This document shows positions 48,913 to 56,053 of a DNA stretch of 64,000 bases, piece after piece. Position 1 is the stretch's first letter. Every line of letters starts with the position of its first letter. The stretch lies in assembly GCF_003284935.1 (NCBI RefSeq), contig NZ_QMEV01000024.1:1-64000 (forward strand), read 5' to 3'. The position numbers and the translations under genes were made by a program. Under the pieces are notes generated by a model, which had not been told where the DNA came from, searched no databases, and saw only the letters and a list, made by a program, of their open reading frames with translations. Source of the DNA: Mycobacterium colombiense (GTDB lineage: Bacteria > Actinomycetota > Actinomycetes > Mycobacteriales > Mycobacteriaceae).

Positions 48913-49698
48913 CTAGTCCGCGTTCTCCGATTCGTGCGCGACGAACGGCCGCAGTCGGCGGCGGGTCTGGTGGTCGTCGGCGCCGGGCTCTCCGTCGCTG
49001 TGCCGCCCGCGCGTGTAATCGCCCTGCCACGGCACCTTCTCGTTGGGCGCGCCGCCCGCCGCTTCCTGTTCGCGACCCAGCGCCCCGCGCGAGCCCAGGA
49101 AGTGCTCGTGCTTGCGGTGCAGCTCCTCGTCGGATTCGATGGGCCGAAGCTCCGGCGCGAACTCCTCCAGCTCGGCCCGGCGTTGCGGCACGATCATGCA
49201 GATGGGCTCGTCGATCTCGAATCGCACCGGCATGAACTCGCGGGTGAATTTCCAGTTCATGCTGAAACTCGAGCTGGACCAATCGGTTTCGACGATTCCC
49301 TCCAGCGGGGAGATGGCGTCCTTCGGATGGTTGGCCGGCCCGCGGACGAGCAGGTTGTAACCCGGCGGGGTGCGGAACAGAATCGGCAGGTGCCAGGTCA
49401 GGATGCCGTAGCCGAAGTGACTCGACGGCAGGAACTGGCCGCTGTCGCGGGTGTCGGGGGCGATCATCAGGTTGGTGCGGTCGTTGCCGCCCATCCACGT
49501 CGCGGTGAACGCGCTGCGGTTGCGCACCTCCCAGCCGCTCTGGTTGGCGATCAGCATCGGCAGGCACCGGTGCGGCCAGCCCTGGCGTATCTCCGACATC
49601 CACTCCCGGCCGATCGGCGCGGGGCTGATCGGCGGCGCGATGTCGTGGGTGACATACCCGATCAGCGGGCGGGACCGCCCGCCCGATTCCTCACTCAT
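48913..49698 (-). CDS. DUF6065-like protein
   Basis: 261 residues that look like the uncharacterised DUF6065 group: WPHRCLPMLIANQSGWEV, ATWMGGND, SHFGYGILTWHLPILFRTPPGYNLLVRGPAN, METDWS-type IVETDWSSSSFSMNWKFT and EPICMIVPQRR. The tail is charged and low in complexity. No catalytic motif is evident. It ends 6 nt from the convergent monooxygenase and stands alone on its strand. I recognise the family pattern from memory only. Confidence 0.7.
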   Translation of the reverse strand: MSEESGGRSRPLIGYVTHDIAPPISPAPIGREWMSEIRQGWPHRCLPMLIANQSGWEVRNRSAFTATWMGGNDRTNLMIAPDTRDSGQFLPSSHFGYGILTWHLPILFRTPPGYNLLVRGPANHPKDAISPLEGIVETDWSSSSFSMNWKFTREFMPVRFEIDEPICMIVPQRRAELEEFAPELRPIESDEELHRKHEHFLGSRGALGREQEAAGGAPNEKVPWQGDYTRGRHSDGEPGADDHQTRRRLRPFVAHESENAD

Positions 49699-49817
49699 CG
49701 CATCCTCGCTTCACCGGCCGCTATCGAACACCGTCGACCCTCACCGACGTCGCCCACGCACTATCGCGACCACACGTTAACGGTCCGTGAACCGCACCGC
49801 CCGCGCTGAACGCACGA

Positions 49818-51710
49818 TCACTGGGCCCTGGCCAGCTCCGCGATGGTGTTCACCCGCCGGACGGCCGCGGCGATCTCCTCGGCGAACTCACGGCGCCGCC
49901 GGGCGATGTCCAGGTCCTCGACGCCGTCGACCAGTTCACGATGCCGGGCCAATCGCAGCGCTGTCTTGAACAACTCCATCGATCTGGACTCGGCGCTGGC
50001 GATCCTCCGTTGCAGCTCCCATTGCTTGCCCACCTCGAGGCATTCGGCGAGAAACGCGTCCTCGTCGAACGATTCGTCGTCGTAGTCGGCGAGCCGGTCG
50101 GCGACGATGTGGTAGGCGTCGAGGAATGGGCGCAGCACCAGGTGCGCCAGCAGCACGTCGGCCTTTTCCAGCAGGCCGCGCACGTCGGCCGCGCTGGCCG
50201 CCTTGCTGGTGTCATCCACCCGCCCGAGCAGGCGGACCTCGTCGGCGAGCTCCTTCTCGAATTGCGCTCGCGCGGAGAACAAGAACTCGAATTTCAGCAA
50301 CTCGCGCAGTTTGAGCGCCTCGTCGCGCACTGCGGTCGGCTGGACCAGCCCGTCGACCGAACCCTCGGCGTCCTCGGTGGCGGCCAGCAACGCGGTCTCG
50401 GCGATCGCGCGGTCGACCACGATGTGGATGGCGGCGTTGCGGTAGAACGCGGCGACCAGGTGCTGCTCCGCCCCGATGCCCCAGACCGGTTCGGTGCCGG
50501 CGTCGTACACGCTGACCACGCCGGAGGCGACCAACTGGTGCAGCGTCCAGCGGATGGTCGAGCGGTTCGTCAGATCGGCGGCCCCGGCCACCTTCCAGTT
50601 GCGCGCCGCGATGTAGCTCGCCAGCGGGCGCACGGTGGCCAGCACCTCGCTGATGGACAGCGAGCGGTCGGCGCCCAGCAGCGCCAGGCTCACCACCGCG
50701 GTCGGGGTGACGGGCGTGGCGCGGTTGATCCGGTGTTCGACGTCCAGCGCGATGCGTTCGATTTCGGTGCCGGTGCCGGACTCCTCCGCGCGCAGCTCCT
50801 CGAGGCGCTTGCGCAGCGGCAGTGGTTCACCGAAGTCGAGGTAGGCGCGACCCAGCCGTTCGCCCTGCTGTCGCGCCAGCCGGATCAGGAAGCGAAAGTC
50901 CTCGGGCCGTTTCGTCGCGCCGTAGGCCTCGGTGGTCATGGCCTCCACCTCGTGCAGCTGGTCGTACACGATCGACGTCGGCACCAAATACACCTCGGGG
51001 CCGTCGATTTCGTCGACGGCGTCGCTGATGTAGCGCAGAATCCCGAACACCGGGGGCCGCAGCTTACCCGTCCTGGTCCGGCCGCCTTCGATGGACCAGG
51101 TCAGGTTGGCGTGGTTTTGCACCAGCTGCGCGGCATAGGCGCGCAGCACGAAGCGGTAGACCGGAATGTCCTTGGTATGGCGCCGGATGAAGATGGTTCC
51201 GGTGCGCTTGGCCCAGGCGCCCATCGGGAAGAAATTGAGGTTGGCGCCACCGAAGGTGAGCGCGGGCGAGAGCCGGTTGGCCTGGATCACCTCGGGCAAC
51301 AGCAGCCCATCCAGGTAGGAGCGGTGCGAAAAGGCAAACGCCAGTGTGGCTTTGCGGTCCAGCTTGCGCAGCTGGGCGATCTGGTCCTCGTCGGTCAGTA
51401 CGTCGTAGGCGCGCATCAGCCAGCAACTGAAGCTGCGCCAGGCCTTCACCGCCCGCTCGTCGAGGGAGGGCGCCATCTCCCGCAGGTAGCAGGCGGCCTC
51501 GGCGCGCACGCCGTCCAGATCGCGACCGAGCTCATGCGCCAGTTTGCCCAGCCGCTCGTCGTACCACGGCGCGCCGAGCAAGTCGGCGACCTCGGCCGGG
51601 TCCGTCGACAGCGGTGACGTCGACTCCTCGACAATGCCGGTGCGCTGCAACAGCTTTCGAACCCCGGCGCGGCCGATTTCACGGGCCGTGCCCACCGGTC
51701 CCCCGGTCAT
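49818..51710 (-). CDS. plsB1: Glycerol-3-phosphate acyltransferase PlsB-family
   Basis: 630 residues, corresponding to Rv1551. The acyltransferase active site is FSHRSYLDGLLLP (His-x4-Asp), followed by FGGANLNFFPMGAWAKRTGTIFIRR, the glycerol-3-phosphate block SIEGGRTRTGKLRPP and VYLVPTSIVYDQL. The C-terminal half is helical and of unassigned function. Acylates glycerol phosphate or a related acceptor at the membrane. The ATG overlaps the acyl-CoA-synthetase-gene stop by 4 nt, so ligase and acyltransferase are coupled. Confidence 0.9.
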   Translation of the reverse strand: MTGGPVGTAREIGRAGVRKLLQRTGIVEESTSPLSTDPAEVADLLGAPWYDERLGKLAHELGRDLDGVRAEAACYLREMAPSLDERAVKAWRSFSCWLMRAYDVLTDEDQIAQLRKLDRKATLAFAFSHRSYLDGLLLPEVIQANRLSPALTFGGANLNFFPMGAWAKRTGTIFIRRHTKDIPVYRFVLRAYAAQLVQNHANLTWSIEGGRTRTGKLRPPVFGILRYISDAVDEIDGPEVYLVPTSIVYDQLHEVEAMTTEAYGATKRPEDFRFLIRLARQQGERLGRAYLDFGEPLPLRKRLEELRAEESGTGTEIERIALDVEHRINRATPVTPTAVVSLALLGADRSLSISEVLATVRPLASYIAARNWKVAGAADLTNRSTIRWTLHQLVASGVVSVYDAGTEPVWGIGAEQHLVAAFYRNAAIHIVVDRAIAETALLAATEDAEGSVDGLVQPTAVRDEALKLRELLKFEFLFSARAQFEKELADEVRLLGRVDDTSKAASAADVRGLLEKADVLLAHLVLRPFLDAYHIVADRLADYDDESFDEDAFLAECLEVGKQWELQRRIASAESRSMELFKTALRLARHRELVDGVEDLDIARRRREFAEEIAAAVRRVNTIAELARAQ

Positions 51711-53533
51711 GCCGGCTGCACCGTGACGGCTTCGGCGGGCTCGTGCACGTCCGGATGCGATTCGGGCGCGTAGAGCTGCTCGATCTCCTCGGCGTATTTC
51801 GCCAAGATCGGTTTGCGCTTGAGCTTCATCGTCAGCGTGATCTCGTCACCACCGGGTTCCCACACGGTGGGCAGGACCCGAAAGCGTTTGATCTGTTCCA
51901 CCCGGGACAGTTTCTCGTTGCCCGCGGCCACCCCGGCGGCGATCTGCGCGATGACCTCTGGGTCGGCCGCCAGGGCGGCGGGCGAGGCGTCGGACAGGCC
52001 GCGCTGGGCCGCGTACGGGCCGACGGAGTCGGCGTCGAAGACCATCAGCGCGGTGTTGTACGGTCGCCCGTCGCCGATGGTCATCATCACCCCGACCATG
52101 GGACACGCGGCCAGGATGGCGTTCTCAATGTTGGCCGGGGACATGTTCTTTCCGGCCGCATTGATGATCAGCTCCTTCTTGCGGTCGACGATCCGCAGGT
52201 AACCGTCGGCGTCGACCTCGATGATGTCGCCGGTGTGCAGCCAGCCGTCAGCGTCGATCGCCTCGGCGGTCTTCGCGGGTTCCTTGCGGTAGCCCTTCAT
52301 CACCAGCGGGCCGCGGATCAGGTATTCGCCGTCCTCGGCGACCTTGCCCTCCAGGCCGGGCAGCAGCCTGCCGACGGTGCCCAGTCGCGTGTCGTCCGGA
52401 TGCGCCACGCTCGCAGCGCAACTGAGCTCCGACATGCCCCAGACCTCGCTGATCGGGATGCCGATGCCCGCGAAGAACGCCAGGGTCTCCTTGGGAATCG
52501 GAGCGGCACCGGACACCGCCCAGCGCAGTTCGCCGAACCCGAGCCGCTCGCGCAGCTTGGACAGCACGAGCTCGTCGGCCCGGGCCCATTCGGCGGCCAG
52601 CTCGGCGGGCTCCGGGCCGCCGGACACCAGCGCGGCGGCGCGCCTGTCGGCCACCGACATCGCCCAGTACAACGCCTGGCGTTTGACGTCGTCGGTCTCG
52701 CTGGCGATGACGAATTCGATTGCGGCCTTGAGCTTTTCCCACACTCTCGGGACCGCGGCCCAGACCGTGGGCCGCACGTCGGGCAGCGCCGCCGCCACGG
52801 CGCGCGCGTCGTCGACGGTGGTCACCTGGGTGCCGAACACCTCCAGGGGATACAGCGCCATCATCCGGTCGGCGATATGCGCCGACGGCAGGTACGACGT
52901 GGTTCGATCACCGAACCGGCTGCCGAGCACGGCGTCGAGCCCGCGGGCCTCGAACAGCAGGCTGGCGTGCGTCATCTCCACGCCCTTGGGGTTTCCGGTG
53001 GTCCCGGAGGTGTAGATGAGCGTGACGACATCGTCGGGTCGTACCGCCCGCCACGTCGCCTCGAAGTCGAAATCCTTGTGCGCGGCGGCATACACGTCGT
53101 CGACCGAGATGGTACCGGGCGGCGAGCCGTCGATGCAGACGATGTGCTCGATGGGTGCACCGCTGGCGCGAATGCGGTCCACATACTGCTCCTCGCAGAT
53201 CGCGACCTTGGTGCCGGCGTTGTCGAACAGGTAGGTCAACTGCTCGGCGGGCAACGTGTTGTACACCGAAAACGACGTGGCCCCAAGGTGTTGGGCGCCG
53301 ATCTCGAACGGGTAGAACTCGATCCGGTTGGCCATCATCAGCGACACCGTGTCGCCCCGCCGGACCCCCAGACCGGCCAGGCCGGCGGCGACCATGCGCA
53401 CCTGCTCCGCGAGCTCGCGCCACGTCAGCGTCTGGGCGCCGCCGGGCGTCCGGAGCGCGACGGCCTGCGGGTCGATCGACGCGGTGCGCTGGAAAGCCTC
53501 GCATAGGGTGGCGGGAGCCTGCGCTGTCGTCAT
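51707..53533 (-). CDS. fadD11: Long-chain fatty-acid-CoA ligase FadD11-like, intact
   Basis: 608 residues of the AMP-forming acyl-CoA synthetase family. The ATP loop is TLIYTSGTTGNPKGVEMTH, then VWGMSELSCAAS, GWLHTGDIIEVDADGYLRIVDRKKELIINAAGKNMSP and the late Lys in LTMKLKRKPIL. AGGAGG precedes the ATG. In M. tuberculosis H37Rv this locus is annotated as two pieces (fadD11.1 and fadD11), whereas here it is one full-length frame fused to plsB1 by ATGA. Supplies acyl-CoA to PlsB1 (inferred). Confidence 0.92.
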   Translation of the reverse strand: MTTAQAPATLCEAFQRTASIDPQAVALRTPGGAQTLTWRELAEQVRMVAAGLAGLGVRRGDTVSLMMANRIEFYPFEIGAQHLGATSFSVYNTLPAEQLTYLFDNAGTKVAICEEQYVDRIRASGAPIEHIVCIDGSPPGTISVDDVYAAAHKDFDFEATWRAVRPDDVVTLIYTSGTTGNPKGVEMTHASLLFEARGLDAVLGSRFGDRTTSYLPSAHIADRMMALYPLEVFGTQVTTVDDARAVAAALPDVRPTVWAAVPRVWEKLKAAIEFVIASETDDVKRQALYWAMSVADRRAAALVSGGPEPAELAAEWARADELVLSKLRERLGFGELRWAVSGAAPIPKETLAFFAGIGIPISEVWGMSELSCAASVAHPDDTRLGTVGRLLPGLEGKVAEDGEYLIRGPLVMKGYRKEPAKTAEAIDADGWLHTGDIIEVDADGYLRIVDRKKELIINAAGKNMSPANIENAILAACPMVGVMMTIGDGRPYNTALMVFDADSVGPYAAQRGLSDASPAALAADPEVIAQIAAGVAAGNEKLSRVEQIKRFRVLPTVWEPGGDEITLTMKLKRKPILAKYAEEIEQLYAPESHPDVHEPAEAVTVQPA

Positions 53534-53630
53534 TTCCGTCCTCCTCGGCGCCGCATCAGCACTGCCTTCGTGAGCCTACGTCCGCGCACAGGGGCAGGGA
53601 ACATATCGCGTGACTTCGCCGGGGGCCGGG

Positions 53631-54107
53631 TCATGACCCGGGGCGCCACAGCTGCACGGTGCTCGTCACGCCGCCGGGCAGCTCGACCAACTCGATCGGT
53701 GTGCCATCGGGGTCGTAGACGAAGAACATTCGCACTCCCCCGATGTCGACGGGTGGGTCGGCCCGCACACCCGGGTGGTGGCGCGTGACGGTCTGGTAGG
53801 CGGCGTCCAGATCGTCGACGCGAAACGACATGTTGGTATAACCCAGGTGCGGGCCGCTCGGGCACTCGGGCACCGCGCCCAACGACAACAGCTCCACCAT
53901 CGCCGCGCCGATCAGCCCGCCGATCATGCGGCCCCGCTGGGCGGCGCCGCCGGTGACCGATTCCAGTCCGGCGCCCTCGAGTTCGACGTCGAACACCACG
54001 TCCATGCCCAGCACGCCGGTGTAGAAGGCCAGCGAGGCCTCGATGTCGGAGACGCCGACGCAGATGTGCGAGAAGTTCTGCACGGCGATGGGGTGCTGCT
54101 GGGTCAT
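53631..54107 (-). CDS. Glyoxalase/VOC-family metalloprotein
   Basis: 158 residues of the vicinal-oxygen-chelate fold: NFSHICVGVSDIEASLAFYTGVLGMDVVFD, HLGYTNMSFRVDDLDAAY and FFVYDPDGTPIELVEL, with His, Glu ligands at the usual strand positions. Might be a glyoxalase, dioxygenase or fosfomycin-type transferase; specificity cannot be read. The ATG overlaps the MerR-gene stop (ATGA), so it is co-transcribed with the regulator. Confidence 0.83.
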   Translation of the reverse strand: MTQQHPIAVQNFSHICVGVSDIEASLAFYTGVLGMDVVFDVELEGAGLESVTGGAAQRGRMIGGLIGAAMVELLSLGAVPECPSGPHLGYTNMSFRVDDLDAAYQTVTRHHPGVRADPPVDIGGVRMFFVYDPDGTPIELVELPGGVTSTVQLWRPGS

Positions 54108-54505
54108 GCGGGCTCCTTGCCGGCGTGGGGTGGGTGAATGCCACAGGTGCAGGCGTCGATTGAGGGGCACGTGCAGCGCATCCCCCATTCGATGACGGCC
54201 CGGGCGCGGGCCAGCGACTCCATCTGCGCGTCGATCTCGGCGAGTTTGGCCTCGGCCAGCGCGCGGCTGACCGGCCGCCCGGGCGCGTCGTCGGCGAACA
54301 GCAACTGGATCTCTTCCAGCGAGAACCCGGCGGCCTTGCACAGCGCGATCACCTCGAGGCGGGCCAGAACCGAGTCGTCATAGCGGCGCTGACCGCCCAG
54401 CCGCGCCGGCTCGGGCACCAGGCCGATCTGCTCGTAGTAGCGCAACGCGGTCGCGGCCACCCCGGCCTGGCGCGCCACTTCCCCGATCGTCAGGCTTGGC
54501 GCCAT
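54104..54505 (-). CDS. MerR-family regulator with C-terminal cysteine cluster
   Basis: 133 residues. N-terminal winged helix LTIGEVARQAGVAATALRYYEQIGLVPEPARLGGQRRYDDSVLARLEVI and a coiled-coil dimer helix about residues 80-110, then CTCPSIDACTCG near the C-terminus. That Cys-x-Cys-x5-Cys-x-Cys pattern could hold a metal or Fe-S cluster, as in redox- or metal-sensing MerR proteins. GGGAGG precedes the ATG. Divergent from an oxidoreductase/hydrolase pair, with a MerR-type dyad between. Confidence 0.88.
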   Translation of the reverse strand: MAPSLTIGEVARQAGVAATALRYYEQIGLVPEPARLGGQRRYDDSVLARLEVIALCKAAGFSLEEIQLLFADDAPGRPVSRALAEAKLAEIDAQMESLARARAVIEWGMRCTCPSIDACTCGIHPPHAGKEPA

Positions 54506-54528
54506 CACGACCTCCCGAGAATCCACGG

Positions 54529-54551
54529 CTTGACTTCGAGTCAACTCTAAG
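54529..54551. promoter_or_regulatory. MerR-type operator dyad
   Basis: A 23-bp imperfect dyad running from CTTGAC to CTAAG around the core GAGT-CA-ACTC, and also containing TTGACT-TCG-AGTCAA (54530-54544). This is the usual layout for MerR regulators, which bind between a TTGACT-type -35 and a widely spaced -10. It lies between the divergent MerR gene and the F420-type oxidoreductase gene. Confidence 0.7.
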
Positions 54552-54560
54552 TCCTTGACT

Positions 54561-55013
54561 ATGGTCATGACCATCCCCCGATACGCGGAACTCGCCGAGT
54601 CTCGCTACGCGCTGCTGCGGTCGTTTCGCCGCGACGGCACGCCCGTCGACACCCCGATCTGGTTCGCCGTCGACGACGGCGGCTTGCTGTTCCGCACCAA
54701 GGTGGGCCCGAAGACCCGGCGGCTGGCCGCGCGTCGTGACGTCGAACTCGCGGCGTGCGACTACCGGGGACGGTTGCGCCCGGGCGCGACGACGGTGACC
54801 GGGCACGCCACGGTGCTCTCCGGCGCCGAGGCCGAACGCGCCAACCGCGTGCTGCACCGGCGCTACGGCTGGCAATGGAACATCGTGCCGCTGATCAAGG
54901 TTCCCGGCGTGACCAACGTGCACCAAAACCTGTGTGCCCGCGAGAAACTGCGGCGCGCTCGCGACCGCGGGGTATGGCCGGACAGCGTGATCGTGCGGGT
55001 GGAACTGCCATGA
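54561..55013 (+). CDS. F420-type PPOX-class oxidoreductase
   Basis: About 150 residues of the flavin/deazaflavin split-barrel family: SRYALLRSFRRDGTPVDTPIWFAVDDGGLLFRTKVGPKTRRLAARRDVELAACDYRGRLRPG fits the PPOX F420-dependent group. Substrate unknown. Two ATGs (54561, 54567) are possible and neither has a clear ribosome site, so the transcript may be leaderless. The stop overlaps the next gene by 4 nt. Confidence 0.82.
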   Translation: MVMTIPRYAELAESRYALLRSFRRDGTPVDTPIWFAVDDGGLLFRTKVGPKTRRLAARRDVELAACDYRGRLRPGATTVTGHATVLSGAEAERANRVLHRRYGWQWNIVPLIKVPGVTNVHQNLCAREKLRRARDRGVWPDSVIVRVELP

Positions 55014-55951
55014 CGCACGCACCCGTGGCCGACCCCGTCCGCTCGCCCGGTATCCGCCAATGCTGCAGCGCCGCAACGGGACTGGTGTTCGGCATGATGC
55101 GTCCGAGGCGGCCCGACGAGCGCTTCATCCGCACAATCACCGACGCCGGGCTGCCCACGCCCGGGCGCACGGTGACGGTGACCGCGCTACCACAGGTGCC
55201 CCGCTCGGTGCCGACCGCGGCCATCGTCGAGGGCGTCTTCACGCCGGCCCGCATCGAGAACTCGCTGACGTCGTTCGTCGTGTGTCACCCGGACGCCACC
55301 TTCATCGTCGACCCCGCCGTGTGCGTCGACGTCGAGAGACGGGCGATCGCCCAACTGCCCGCGGTGCTCCGGGTCGCCGTCCGTCCCCCCGCCGGCACCG
55401 TCCCGACGATCAACGCGCTGGGTCGGTTGCCCGAGGCGACGCGATTGGATTTCGCGCTGCCCACCCACGCGCACTGGGACCACGTCTCGGGCCTGCTGGA
55501 CCTACCGGGCCTGCCCGTCCACCTGCACCGCACCGAACACGACTGGATCGGCGCCGGGCCCGTCGCACCCGTCGGCGGCGTGCGGGATTCGTTGCGCGGC
55601 CGGGCCGTTGTCGACTATGAACTGGACGGTCCGCCGGTGCTCACCTTCACCCGAAGCCGAGACCTCTTCGGCGACCGCTCCGTGCTGCTGGTCGACCTCG
55701 CCGGGCACACCCCGGGCAGCGTCGGGGTGCTCGCCCACACCGCACGCGGGTGGATCCTGATCGCCGGCGACGCGGCCTGGCACGCCATGCAGATCGAGAA
55801 GGTCCGCCAAAAATCAAGCTACCCGGGTGTTTTGGTGGACGAGGACCGCGAGCAGACCTTCAAGACCCTGCACCGCCTGCACCTGGCGCGCCATGCGGTC
55901 ACGATCGTCCCGACCCACGACCACCAGGCGGCGCTGCGGTTGGCCGGGTAG
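55010..55951 (+). CDS. Metallo-beta-lactamase-fold hydrolase
   Basis: 313 residues. The di-metal site is DFALPTHAHWDHVSGLLDL (His-x-His-x-Asp-His), then LAGHTPGSVG, LIAGDAAWH and VPTHDHQAAL. The arrangement resembles the lactonase (AHL-hydrolase) branch rather than antibiotic-degrading lactamases. An N-terminal 35-residue segment precedes the domain and lacks a signal peptide. Co-translated with the F420-type oxidoreductase; both are probably induced through the MerR protein. Confidence 0.87.
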   Translation: MTHAPVADPVRSPGIRQCCSAATGLVFGMMRPRRPDERFIRTITDAGLPTPGRTVTVTALPQVPRSVPTAAIVEGVFTPARIENSLTSFVVCHPDATFIVDPAVCVDVERRAIAQLPAVLRVAVRPPAGTVPTINALGRLPEATRLDFALPTHAHWDHVSGLLDLPGLPVHLHRTEHDWIGAGPVAPVGGVRDSLRGRAVVDYELDGPPVLTFTRSRDLFGDRSVLLVDLAGHTPGSVGVLAHTARGWILIAGDAAWHAMQIEKVRQKSSYPGVLVDEDREQTFKTLHRLHLARHAVTIVPTHDHQAALRLAG

Positions 55952-55962
55952 CCGGTGGCGCT

Positions 55963-56018
55963 CGAGTGTGCGGCTAGCTTCACGTTGGGGCGCGAATGTG
56001 CGGCTAATTTCACACTCG
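55963..56018. repeat. GTGTGCG inverted/direct repeat element between convergent genes
   Basis: Outer arms CGAGTGTG (55963-55970) and CACACTCG (56011-56018) are perfect. Inside, the 17-mer TGTGCGGCTAGCTTCAC (55967-55983) recurs with two changes at 55997-56013, a 30-bp period. It lies between the convergent metallo-hydrolase and dnaE1 genes. The same arms occur at 14913-14989, so this looks like a dispersed intergenic repeat that may end transcription from both sides. Confidence 0.65.
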
Positions 56019-56053
56019 CGGAGGTTTGGCGATCCGGCACTCCGGCGCTCCGC

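Noticed and set aside
50000..51617. Long plus-strand frame opposite the PlsB-like gene
   Set aside because: Shadow of the acyltransferase; no motif, and the real gene has His-x4-Asp and EGGRTRTG blocks.
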